Positions 10,818 to 21,702 of a DNA stretch of 64,000 bases are shown piece by piece. The first letter of the stretch is position 1. Each line of letters opens with the position of its first letter. The stretch comes from Populus alba. Taxonomy: Eukaryota > Streptophyta > Magnoliopsida > Malpighiales > Salicaceae. The position numbers were made by a program, and so were the translations under genes. Where the stretch lies: the NCBI RefSeq assembly GCF_005239225.2, contig NC_133284.1, forward strand, positions 53,389,416 through 53,453,415. Direction: 5' to 3'. The notes beneath the pieces are model-generated. The model was not told where the DNA came from and did no database searches. It saw nothing but the letters and a program-made list of their open reading frames with translations.

Positions 10818-13189
10818 TCAATTCTTCAAAATTAGTTCTTGGTAGAGCTTTGGTGAGGATGTTTCTAGTCCTGGAGGAATATCCATGTATACTTCTTCTT
10901 CCAAGTCTCCTTTAAGAAAAGCATTTTTGATGTCTAGTTGATGTAGTGGCCAGTCTTGGTTAGCTGCTAGGGACAGAAGTACTCTGATTGTATTAAGTTT
11001 GGCCACCGGAGCAAATGTTTCTTGATAATCTATTCCATAGGACTGAGTATACCCTTTTGCAACCAGACGAGCTTTTAACCTTTCAATACTCCCATCAGCC
11101 TTATGTTTGATAGTAAAAATAACCATTTACACCCAACTGGTTTCTTTCCAGGTGGAAGTTCAGAAATTTCCCAAGTTCTATTCTTGTTTAAAGCACTGAT
11201 TTCATCACTCACTGCCTTTTTCCACCCTGAATCTTTGAGAGCTTCTTCAATAGACTTAGGAATCTGTACACTGTCAATGGCTGAAACAAATGCATGATAG
11301 GTTGGTGATAACCCTTCATATGAAACAAATTTGCTGATGGGATGACTTGTGTATGATCTAACACCCTTTCTCAAAGCAATTGGAATATTTGAATCATCAA
11401 TAACAGAGGCAGTATTCTCACAGTCAGAAGTTTCCATACCTGAGTATATTGGGGTAGAATCTGGACTTGGTTCTGAATCTTGGTCATGTGCAAGAGGTAT
11501 TGTGTGCTCTATCTCCTTTCCAAGTTTTTTTCTTCTAGAGTAGGTAAGAAGCTCATGATTTGTGATTTGTTTTGGTGTAGGATGAATCTGGTTAGGAGAT
11601 TGGACTGAGGTTGGTGGTGCTGGGACTGATTGGATTGAGACTAGAGTTGTAGTGTGAGGACTCAAAGTAGGAGAGCTCATTGTGGAATGACTTTGGACAA
11701 GACTATGTTGGTTGTCTCCTGGGTTAATTACATGATCAGATTGTATATCCCAATTCTGATATTCTCTCATGGTTGCCCCCTAAAGATCAGACTTGGGATA
11801 GTATGCTTGATGTTCAAAAAATGTGACATCCATAGAGGTATAGACCTTTTTGTAGGCAGGAGAATAACATTTATAACCCTTTTGGTGTGGAGAGTATCCT
11901 ATAAAAATGCATTTGAGAGATGTAGGGTCCAATTTTCCTCTATGGTGTATATGGACAAACAATGAGCAGCCAAACACTTTCGGGTCTAAGGAGGAGAGTA
12001 GTTTGGTGTGTGGAAAGGCTTGTAGAAGGACTTGGCTAGGAGTTCTGAAGTTTAGAACTCTGGAAGGCATTCTGTTGATGAGATAGGTTGCTGTGAGTAC
12101 AGCTTCTCCCCAGAATTGTTTTGGCACATGAGTAGAGAGCATAAGGGATCTAGCAACTTCCAACATATGTCTATTCTTCCTTTCAGCCACTCCATTTTGT
12201 TGTGGGGTGTTAACACAAGAGCTTATATGGATAATGCCTTGATTTAGACAAAAGGTATTAAGGCTAGAATTGAAATATTCTTTGGCATTATCAGTTTTTA
12301 GGATTTGGATTTTAGTCTGGAATTGGGTTTGTATCATGGAATGGAAGTTTTGGAAGATCTGACTGACTTCAGATTTTTCTTTCATAAGGAATAGCCAAGT
12401 CAATCTAGTGTGATCATCAACAAAGGAGACAAACCACCGAGTTCTAGTTATATTGTGCACTTTTGAGGGTCCCCATACATCACTATGAATCATTGCAAAT
12501 GGATGTGATGGTTTATATGAAATGGTGGGATAGCTACTGCGAACATGTTTAGAGAGTTGACATATTTCACATTTGAAGGATTGTGAGCTTTTATTGGAAA
12601 AGAAGGATGGAAACAGCCTTTCAAGGTACATGAAGTTTGGATGACCAAGGCGATAGTGCCATAACAGAACATCACTATCTTTATTGACATGAAAATTTAA
12701 AGCTGACTGACCCTTGAATGATATATAGCTTCTGTTTTGAGTTTGCCTTAGAGGAATCTCACTTTTGAGGAGATAGAGCCCAGAACACATCTTAGCACTG
12801 CCAATCTTCTTCCCCGTATCCAGATCCTGAAATATACACAAATGAGGAAAGAATTTAGCCACACAATTTAGATCACGAGTCAATTTGCTAATTGAGAGTA
12901 GGTTGCAGTCTAGGTTAGGAACATGGGGGATAGAGTTTAGGATCATGTCCCTTGAGAGTCTGCTTAGGCCTATTCCCTTAACTTGGGAGGAAGACCCATC
13001 AGCTATACGGACTGTAGAGTTATTAGTGCATTGATTGTATTCATTAAGAAGAGTGGCATCTCCTGTCATATGGTCTGATGCTCTAGAGTCGATGATCCAA
13101 GGGCTTGAGTGTTTCTTACTAACAGTAAAGGCTGTTGAAAAGTTACCTTTTTGTGCTAACAGTCCAGATCCAGAACCAGAGGCTGACAT
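10818..13189 (-). pseudogene. copia pol polyprotein, broken and truncated
   Basis: The 13189-11780 part (469 codons) carries the retropepsin segment WIIDSRASDHM, where the family has DSGA. It then has the GAG-pre-integrase block LWHYRLGHP, the zinc-binding region and the integrase core (HSDVWGPS, DNAKEYFN, NGVAERKNRHMLE), then the LTR-retroelement C-terminal region. A TAG at 11780-11782 interrupts the frame, which resumes at once in the same frame (11779-11075) into the start of reverse transcriptase ([18 protein letters not shown]). A frame change near 11110 leads to 11126-10818 ([39 protein letters not shown]). The YVDD catalytic block and the whole RNase H are absent: the sequence passes straight to the polypurine tract. 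Confidence 0.93.
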
Positions 13190-13264
13190 ACTTGGTTGAG
13201 ACAGTGAATTCTGATTGAAGAGTTGTTGTAAGATCTCAAGTTGTTCCTTGCTGAAAGGACTTGT

Positions 13265-14230
13265 TTATGTTGGCAGAATGGTGTTCTTATCTCGGTTGTT
13301 ATCTGAGTATACATTGTTGGCACGTCTATCTTTGTTATTTATTGATTTTGATGGTTTCCAATCAGCAGGTTTGCCATGAATCTTCCAGCAGTTTTCCTTG
13401 ACATGTCCTGGTTTGTTGCAATGATCACACCAGGGTCTTCCTTTCCTCTGTCGATTATCATAGTTGCTGTTTGAATAGCCTCGAGCAGCAAGGGCAGATC
13501 CTTCCATTATATGAGCTGAGTTGTGAGGTCTCATCATTACTTTCTTTCTACTTTCTTCACGTCTAACCTCAGAGAATGCTTCTCTGAGATTTGGAAGAGG
13601 TTTGGTTCCCATTATTCTTCCTCTAACTTCATCAAGATTCTTGTTGAGCCCGAGAAGAAATTTGAAAGTTCTTTTCTGCTCTACAATTCTTCTATATAAG
13701 ACTGTGTCTTCAGGGCAATTCCAGCTGTGAGTTTCAAACATATCTAGGTGCTGCCAATGACGACAGAGAGTGTTGAAGAATTGAGTAATAGAAAGTTCTC
13801 CTTGGCGTAGATCATGTAACACTACCTCAATCTCAAATAGTTCTGATGTATTTTCAGAACTTGAGTAGGTTTCTCTTGCTGCTTCCCAGATTTCCTTTGT
13901 TGTTCCATATAGCAAAAAGTTTTCGCCAATTTCATTGGTCATTGAATTGATCAGCCATGACATTACCATATGATTTTCAGTCTTCCATGTTCGAAACATG
14001 GGATCATTCCTTTCTGGTATGATGATATCCCCTGTGAGGTAGTCATCTCTGCCCTTTCCACAAATAAACATCATGACTGATGATGACCACTGAAGATAAT
14101 TGTATCCATTGAGTTTGTGTCCTGTGATTTGGTGTGATGTGCCTTCAGTGCCTCCTGAAAGGCTAACAGATGAGGTTGTTCCTGGCTGTGAGGTCACCTC
14201 AGAGAGAGAGCTTTGTCCTGTTGCTGCCAT
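13265..14230 (-). pseudogene. copia gag (UBN2-like, CCHC zinc knuckle)
   Basis: 321 codons from ATG 14230. The N-terminal part (LNGYNYLQWSSSVMMFI, then MVMSWLINSM and IWEAARETYS) is typical of plant copia Gag. The end holds one zinc knuckle, CDHCNKPGHVKENC. A TAA at 13265 stops the frame, but translation past it stays in the same frame into the protease region (pol ORF from 13189), so the original element had one gag-pol ORF and this is probably a nonsense mutation. Confidence 0.9.
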
Positions 14231-14275
14231 GTCTTAGAGAAGCAGATTAGGGTTCAAAAGTAGGCTCTGATACCA

Positions 14276-14527
14276 TGAAGAATTTTGAGAGAAGTCTTTC
14301 TCTTTTCTTAATGTTAACAGCTGTATGTTTGTACAATAAATAGGGAAGAGAAGCTAACCTACTGACCCTCGAAACAAGAAATAAATACTAGATACGAAAG
14401 TATTCTATACTAAACTAGAAAGCAATAATCTAGAGAATCTGAATAGTTAATACCAGATTTTGTTTCCTAAACCATATATACTAAGATTTCTCTAAGATCC
14501 TAACTGATTTTGAGACTGATTTCCACA
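14276..14527 (-). repeat. copia 5' LTR
   Basis: 252 bp, 5' LTR of the minus-strand element, next to the primer-binding site at 14263-14275. It matches 10518-10769 with seven substitutions. Confidence 0.95.
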
Positions 14528-15318
14528 ACAAATAATTGATTGAATATGCCAAGGGAAATAGTTAATGCATGATCAGCAAGTTATGGCACAAGTCCATCCT
14601 TGGTGTTATACCCAATTAGTGGGAAGAGATGCAATGGATGAGATAGTCGGAATTCTTAGAATGATCTTAAGACTACGGAAAATATGCCCTCTCAAAACAA
14701 TATACAGTAATCATTTTACTTTGCTGTTACAGGGACCACAAAGCACCCTTTCAGGTCATCTCAGATTTTACAAAGCATGCTTATTGTTTAATCTGTTGAT
14801 AACAAGATCAGTTCATATCTAGAGAACATGCAGAAAAACTATAAAGTTTTAGATAACAAAGATAAGTCAAAACTCAGCTTAATGGGTATCAGTTACAAAG
14901 GTGTAGATTCAGTGAAAGGGACTTGTCATCCAAAAATTTCAGAGGGTTATTATGTCATCCAGCATAAGCATAAGGTGATGCAATATACATAACATTAGCT
15001 TCTACCTTGATAACAGTTTTGAACTATCATGTATTTCAGGCTGACTTTGAGCACATGCCCACAAACACATGCATGCAGAGTTAATTACATGTGACATGCT
15101 TGGGACAACTAACAGACATCAATATGGGTTTTGAAGTAAAAATTATAGTGCAGAGGTTACAGACAAATGTTTTCCAGATATAGACGGCTAGTTTACTGCC
15201 AAGTGTCACTAACCGCATTGTAGACAACAATATCAGGTTCCAACCCTAGGTCCCGCTTCCAGAGTGCCCCAGATTTGAACTTCTTGGGAGGAGATCGCAT
15301 GATATCTAAGACATCAAA

Positions 15319-16720
15319 TGAGGATAAAAACAACATATTTTTATGTTCGCTCTTAACAACTTCCCTTTTCTTTCATTACTATATTAAGGGTATAAGTATT
15401 ACATTGTTTGTTATGCATGACATTCTTGTCATATTATCATGGTCTATACAACAATAAATGACATACATCCATAGACACAATATCATATCAAATAATATCA
15501 AAATATCTTTTACCTATAAAAAATAAAACAAGATAATATTCATCCATCATTACATTGGGATCTCGATTCATCTACTTCAATTTGTAGGGTATATGGTGTT
15601 TTTTTTTTTTTTTAAGTTGCAACTTCTCTACTACTTCAATTAACACCACTTTTTCACAATTACCACTATCAATAATCAAATTACATACATTGTCCTTGAT
15701 GGTACAAGTTGAAAGAAAAAGACTAGTGTGTAGCCAATCTTGATTTGAATCACTTTTAAGAATAAGCAAACTCTTTTGGATAATTGAGGTAGCACCATCA
15801 TTATCTTAGAAAACCTCCTCACTAACTTGTGATATATTTAGTTATCGATTCGGGCTAAATGAATGATATTTTTTTTGTTAGTGTATTTTTTTTTTTGGTC
15901 AAATCAAAAGCCACCTTTGTTAATTACCCTAATAACCTATTGTTTATCCATAATCAAAGCTCTCTTATAGGCTTACAAAACTATTTATAAAGAATGCAAA
16001 CACAATACATCTTGCATGAACTATCATAATCTACTTTAAATACCTAGCAATCAACTACTCTTTCTGAAAAATCATTCTTAACCATCGGTTGGTAGAGTTT
16101 TCAATGTACTTAGCAATAGTTCTCCCATCCCAATGTATGGAGTCATTGGTAAAAAGTTTATATGTATCCAAACGGAAAAAAGTGTTCCTTTATCTTTCTC
16201 TTTAATTGCTTCCACCAAGCATAAGCTCGCCCTTTTAATCTAATACCAATAAGCTTCACCCTTATCAGCTCTTAAACTTTTATGCATTTGAAAATCCTTT
16301 ATACTTCATTCAACTAAACAATAAACTCTTCAACTTGTAAAGTTCCTACAAAATTAGAAAGTTTAATTTAAAAATCAAAATCTCCATGAAGTGCTGCCCA
16401 ATTAAAAGGTTGTCTCCTCTAGATTAGCCAGGGTTCACAATTACTCTCCTCCTATTCTTGTTGGATGTTTTATTTCAATTGTCACACATAAGCTTTGCGA
16501 TCTACCTTTGTATATCCTCAATTTCTAGCTCATGAACCTTTTTCTCTAAAGAGGAAACCTCTTCATCCTCTCCTTGAACATGTTTAGTTTTATTATTTTT
16601 TCTAGCTATGGTTATTTTGCAGCATAAAACAAGCAAACAATAATAAAAAATTGTTAGGTTCTAATACCAACTAATATAAACAGAAACAATACAAAAAAAT
16701 AGCAAAAACAAACAACACAA
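15319..16720 (-). mobile_element. Ty3/gypsy retrotransposon remnant (gag-protease) at the duplication junction
   Basis: On the minus strand, 16380-16050 reads in broken frames as a retrotransposon gag domain (NFVGTLQVEEFI, IRLKGRAYAWWKQLKR, EHFFPFGYI). The frame 15769-15572 reads as a gypsy aspartic-protease region (CTIKDNVCNLIIDSGNCE, then VVEKLQLK). A tRNA-Met-like primer site lies at 16657-16671, with LTR-like A+T-rich DNA beyond to about 17040. Many stops and frame changes make it dead. The part right of 16381 is repeated at 6250; the part left of it is unique and directly abuts the truncated end of PPR copy A. Confidence 0.75.
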
Positions 16721-19700
16721 TTCTACTAAAAAGGATCATCACACCAAAAACCAGAATTCAAAATTTTATTTCTTAATAATTTACCATGTCAAGTAGTTTC
16801 CTTTGTAAGAGATTTACAACTCTTTAAATAAACTAAAAAAAACACCTAAACAAACTAAAAACCTTGAAAATAATAATAAAAAGCAATAAAATTCATAAAC
16901 AAAATAAAAAATAAAATTATTAAACATAATATTTTAAAATAAATAGAAAAAAATAATAACTAAGAAAAATCAATTTTCCAAAAAAAAAAAATAATCTCCT
17001 CGGAAACTCTATTGTCCCTTCATTTATTCGACTAGCTAGTTTGGGCATGTAATCACAAGACGAGGCTTTAAGACAGCTTGTTCATACATTATTTGTAACC
17101 ACACAAAGGAACACAATATTCACAAGCATTAACAAGTAGATACATCTGAAGCTATTTTAAAGGTACCTATAACAAGCTTGACAGCTTCAAATGTTACCTT
17201 CATTAACTTAGATACCTATAACAGGCTTGACAACTTGAAATGTTCTAGAGCAGAGATCCCATCGAGTCCTTTTGCATAGTAGTAGGTCGCCAAGCCCTTT
17301 ATAGTGGTTTCTTGATAGATTGCGGAGCTTTATACTGATAGAAACTCCTTAATTGTCTTGAGGCATTCTTAGGACGAATAATTTCAAGACTCATTATCAT
17401 CATTACTAGGACATGCTGGTTTGCTAGTTGCACGAGTGCATTCCATTAAGATTTCCAGTATTTTCATGATTTAACTGTACAGAAAATCTATGTTTGATTG
17501 AATCCAGGAACCTTTACACGAGACCTATTATAATCACTACATGATATTAATAGATTTTGCAATACAGGGTTTGGCGAGTTGCTTTGAGCAGCAAGCACAC
17601 GCACCTCGTGCATTAGCCGCATGAGGGTGTCCTTTCTAAACCGTTGAGTGTTTTCTTCGAATAAATTCAACCAGGCACTTTTGCAGAATGCTTGAGTCGC
17701 TCCAGCCGAATTTGTGGTAATACAAGCAAGAGCAGAATCGAAGTCTTCTTTTTCAAGCATCATGCAAAATCTTTCTTTGACAAGAGGCGGTGGAGGAATC
17801 CTATCTTCCTGCTCCAAGTGCTTCCAAGTTATTTCCAAAACTTCTCCCTGCAGTCACAATGGGAATTTGTAACTTCTCTTGAATTGAAGATTAGAAATAA
17901 AAAGAACACTATTGATGCTGTTTAATCGTTGCCACTACACACATACTGCATGTATTTTTGTTTTTATTAATATAGGCATGAACAATTCTTTAGTACTTAA
18001 TCTGAAGTCTTGAAAGGATAAAGTGAGAAATTTCAATTTCTCTTGACAGTTTATATCTAAAATTTGAAGAGGATAAGGACAAGAAAGTTAGATTTCCATA
18101 ACTATGAATTCTGAGATTTTACACTTCATAAAATTTTCAGAATTCAGAATTTTCTAACAGATGAATTACCTAGAAGCATTTTACAAAGATTGTGTCCAAA
18201 GCGTACTAAAAAGATAAGTTCTTGTCATCCCTCCTATGGAATTCAACAAGGCATCCATTTTATTCCTACAAGTGCTTTTGACTGTTCTCATATAATAGCA
18301 CCTTGAATCAGGCTATTCAGTCAGGACGTAGATGCAGTTTGGCAGCCTAGTGTTATTTTTATGGAGATGCTAATAACATCCATTTCAATAATATGTTCAC
18401 GTAAAAGTGTAATTTCAAATAATCACAATAGATTTGAGAAGTACCTTTCCAGCTCTAGAAGCATCCAGTACCATTCGAAGATGACGGTTTGCATTGAAGT
18501 GGAACCCATGGCGCAACATCTTTTGATAAACGTACTCAAAATCATCCCACCTGTTCTCTGCAATGCTTGCATCAAGCATGGTGTTGGAAGTATAGATATC
18601 TGGTATTACCCGAAACTTGTAATCAGATCTTCTGCTGATATGATTGCCATCGTCTAGCATCTTGTTGAAAAGCTCATTTGCTTCTTCAAACAATCCATGT
18701 TCTAGATACGCTTTCAGCATTATGTTGCAAGTAACAAGATTTGGGGGGCAAAAGTTCCTCATTTGATTGAAGATGTACACAGCGTTTTGAATGTTTCCAG
18801 AGTCCAGACAAGCTTGGATTAAGCCAGTGTAAGTTACTACGAGCGGCTTATTAGCAACCTTGCATATTTTCTCAATCTGTGAAATGAAAGGAGGTTGTGA
18901 TGGACTGTTTGTTCAAAGAAAAGCTAGTGGTAATAATAAGCACACAAATTGTAGGTGGTTGAAGTGACACCAAACCTGTTGCAATCTACTTGTTTATATC
19001 ATGGAGTTTTACAAAAGCATCAATGAGTGTACAAAATATATAGCTTTAAAGCTTGCAAACTATTAAATGCCCAAAGAGACATCCCAGCAGTTAGGAAAGG
19101 GCCCCAATTGTGCAGCCCAAGGCTACTTCAGTCTCTCAATGAACCAAAGACACACTTGCAAAACATGCATATTCTTTGTGCATTCAACAGTAGTATAAAC
19201 TGAAACCTTAACTGGGCAGGCAACAGTTATCAATACACAGATTTCTGCTTTTTGCAGTGATATAGCTCCCCGTGCTCATAAACTCTAATTAGCAACACAC
19301 CATTCAATGCATGCGGATCGTTTAGCTACAATACAGTGTTCTTTATATTCAGTTTTAAATATACATGCACAACAGAAACATAGTAGATTAAGCATAAAAA
19401 GATTACCAGATCTCGTGCTTCTTGACATCTTCCAGATGTACAAAGACAGCGTGCAAGATCATAATAAAGAGCAGCTGAGCCCACAATTCCCCGTCTTTCC
19501 ATGTCTTTGACAGCCAACACAGCCTCTTCTGTCTTACCCTCTCTCCAAAAAGTATTGACGAGAACTGTATGTAACAAGAATTTGATTTCAAAATGAGGTT
19601 CTATAAAATCAAATGGAAGAAATGATAGATCAGTCAAGCACCTTTATAAACTAAGGCATTTGGAATGGAAGACTTCTGAACTTTTTTGAAGAACTCATGA

Positions 19701-21702
19701 ACCAAGTTGTACTTGCCACAAGCAACCATGACCTGCTCAAGTATGAGGCAGAAAACCATTTTATCATTTCCTGGTTATTACAAAAACTAAGATGTATATT
19801 CAAGAAAATGAGAATATCTAGCAAACTGTTACCAGTTCCATAAGTCCACTTTATAATACAACAAGGCTTTTCATAGGAAACATTTTTCTTGATGGTATGC
19901 AGGTCAAAAGGATAGCTCATGCTCCTATGCTTTGACAATGATATTTAACACCAAAACCACCCTAAAAGATGCTAGATTGAGCACCTATCTTTAAGAGCCA
20001 AAAATGATGGGAAATTATCACTTCATGATGCTATGAAATGGTACCCCCTCTTACTACTGAAAACTAACATTGGAATCCAACATTAACAGATAGTAGAAAC
20101 TACCACATGAACACATGAGAGTGAATCAAGATCAAACAACCCTTAGAATTATCTTAATTGTGAAGTATCAAGGCGCAGTCATTTGAATATGAACCATAAA
20201 ATTGAATATGAGAAACAGAAAGCCCAACCAGAGAATTGATATTGTACAGCAAGTTCATATGACACCCTATTCAACCAAACTGATGTACCTAGGTTAGGTT
20301 ACTAACTTCATACTGCACAAATCAAAGTAATTTTTCTAAATTAAACCTTTTATTTAGCACTGGGTAAAACCTGGGGTACGTTCAAACCTCTCAGCCATCA
20401 TGCACCAGGCAACAGGTGTGATGAATCTCTGGACGACACCAAAGAGGTTGGTGGTAGGATTTGAACCAACAGTTCATGATGTACTTTTACTCAGAAAAAA
20501 TAAGTCCATATGCTTAGATTAGAAGTCTAGTTCTATGAACAGCTCTATGAAAGTTGAAATATGGAGTGATAATCATATTAGCAAGTCAGCAAACATGACT
20601 AGCTGTTTATCAGAACAATGATAAACTCATACAACAAGGTATTGCTAAGAATCTAAGATACAGGTTCTGCTGATGTGAAATATTGATAAGAACCATGGAT
20701 AGTAAAAACAGCTATTACCTCCATAACAAGTCCATACGTTGCAGTAGAAGGTTGCACACCCTTTTCCTTCATCTGCTGTAAGACCCAAAATGCACCTTCC
20801 CATTGTTTTCGCCGAACACAAGCATTTAGGACCTACATACAGAAGGAATGTCAAAATGCCGTGGATGATCATAGCTAGATTTATGCATTATGTAAATTGA
20901 AATGATTCACAGATAATTGATTGAATATGCCAAGGGAAATAGATAATGCATGATCAGCATGTTATGGCACAAGTCCATCCTTGGTGTTATACCCAATTAG
21001 TGGGAAGAGATGCAATGGATGAGATAGTCGAAATTCTTAGAATGATCTTAAGACTATGGAAAATATGCCCTCTCAAAACAATATACAGTAATGATTTTAC
21101 TTTGCTGTTACAGGGACCACAAAGCACCCTTTCAGGTCATCTCAAATTTAACAAAGCATGCTTATTGTTTAATCTGTTGATAACAAGATCAGTTCATACC
21201 TAGAGAATATGCAGAAAAACTATAGATTTTTAGATAACAGAGATAAGTCAAAACTTAGCTTAATGGGTATCATTTGGAAAGGTGTAGATTCAATGAAAAG
21301 AACTTGTCATCCAAAAATTTCAGAGGGCTATTATGTCATCCAGCATAAGCATAAGGTGATGCAATATACTGGGTTTAGCAATTTCTTAAATATCCATAAC
21401 ATTAGCTTCTACCTTGAAAACAGTTTTGAACTATCATGTATTTCAGGCTGACTATGAGCACATGCCCACATGCCCACAAACACATGCATGCAGAGTTAAT
21501 TACATGTGACATTCTTGAAGTAAAAATTATAGTGCAGAGGTTACAGACAAATGTTTTCCAGATATAGATGGCTAGTTTACTGCCAAGTGTCACTAACCGC
21601 ATTGTAGACAACAATATCAGGTTCCAACCCTAGGTCCCGCTTCCAGAGTGCCCAAGATTTGAACTTCTTGGGAGGAGATCGCATGATATCTAAGACATCA
21701 AA
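16381..21702. repeat. Tandem segmental duplication, copy B
   Basis: 5322 bp matching copy A (6250-15318), in direct orientation. This copy lacks the copia element and keeps the 0.3-kb segment lost from copy A. Beyond 21702 the PPR gene continues with exons that are not duplicated, so copy B is the parental side of the duplication. Confidence 0.95.

Larger units (their letters stand above)
10518..14527 (-). mobile_element. Ty1/copia LTR retrotransposon inserted in PPR copy A
   Basis: This is a complete-ended but defective copia element of 4010 bp on the minus strand. The LTRs are 252 bp each, begin TGAAG and end CCACA. The primer-binding site (complement of tRNA-iMet, TGGTATCAGAGCC) lies at 14263-14275, directly inside the right LTR. 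A polypurine tract (GAGGGGGAG on the minus strand) lies directly inside the left LTR near 10771. The flanks show a 5-bp target duplication, ACAGA (10513-10517) and ACAAA (14528-14532, one change). Copy B at about 20910 has the single uninterrupted ACAGA site, which proves the insertion point. Gag and pol are disabled as described separately. Confidence 0.97.
6250..15318. repeat. Tandem segmental duplication, copy A
   Basis: From 6250 to 15318 the sequence matches 16381-21702 in the same orientation, with only scattered substitutions and small indels. Two large differences stand out. Copy A contains a 4010-bp copia element at 10518-14527, and it lacks about 300 bp corresponding to roughly 17783-18082. 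The left limit is set by the shared start in a gypsy remnant. The right limit is where copy A leaves the PPR exon (after the shared gatatctaagacatca) and enters gypsy sequence. Confidence 0.95.
7478..15318 (-). pseudogene. Truncated PPR (DG1-like) pseudogene, copy A
   Basis: This is a partial copy of the PPR gene at 17488-25519. Matching exons are at 15318-15214 (5' truncated), 10436-10323, 9334-9244, 9166-9009, 8484-8053 and about 7705-7478, each with conserved splice sites except where deleted. They encode PPR helices such as VLNACVRRKQWEGAFWVLQQ and LVTCNIMLKAYLEHGLFEEA. Four defects make it non-functional. The first part of the gene, including the start, is missing. A copia element sits in the intron before 10436. 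A deletion of about 300 bp removes the 5' part of the last exon and its acceptor site. The last exon also has an early stop (LVL followed by TAA, where copy B reads PVLQ). Confidence 0.9.

Noticed and set aside
20440..20470. tRNA gene
   Set aside because: Only a T-arm-like motif is present; no acceptor stem, anticodon arm or D-arm could be folded around it.
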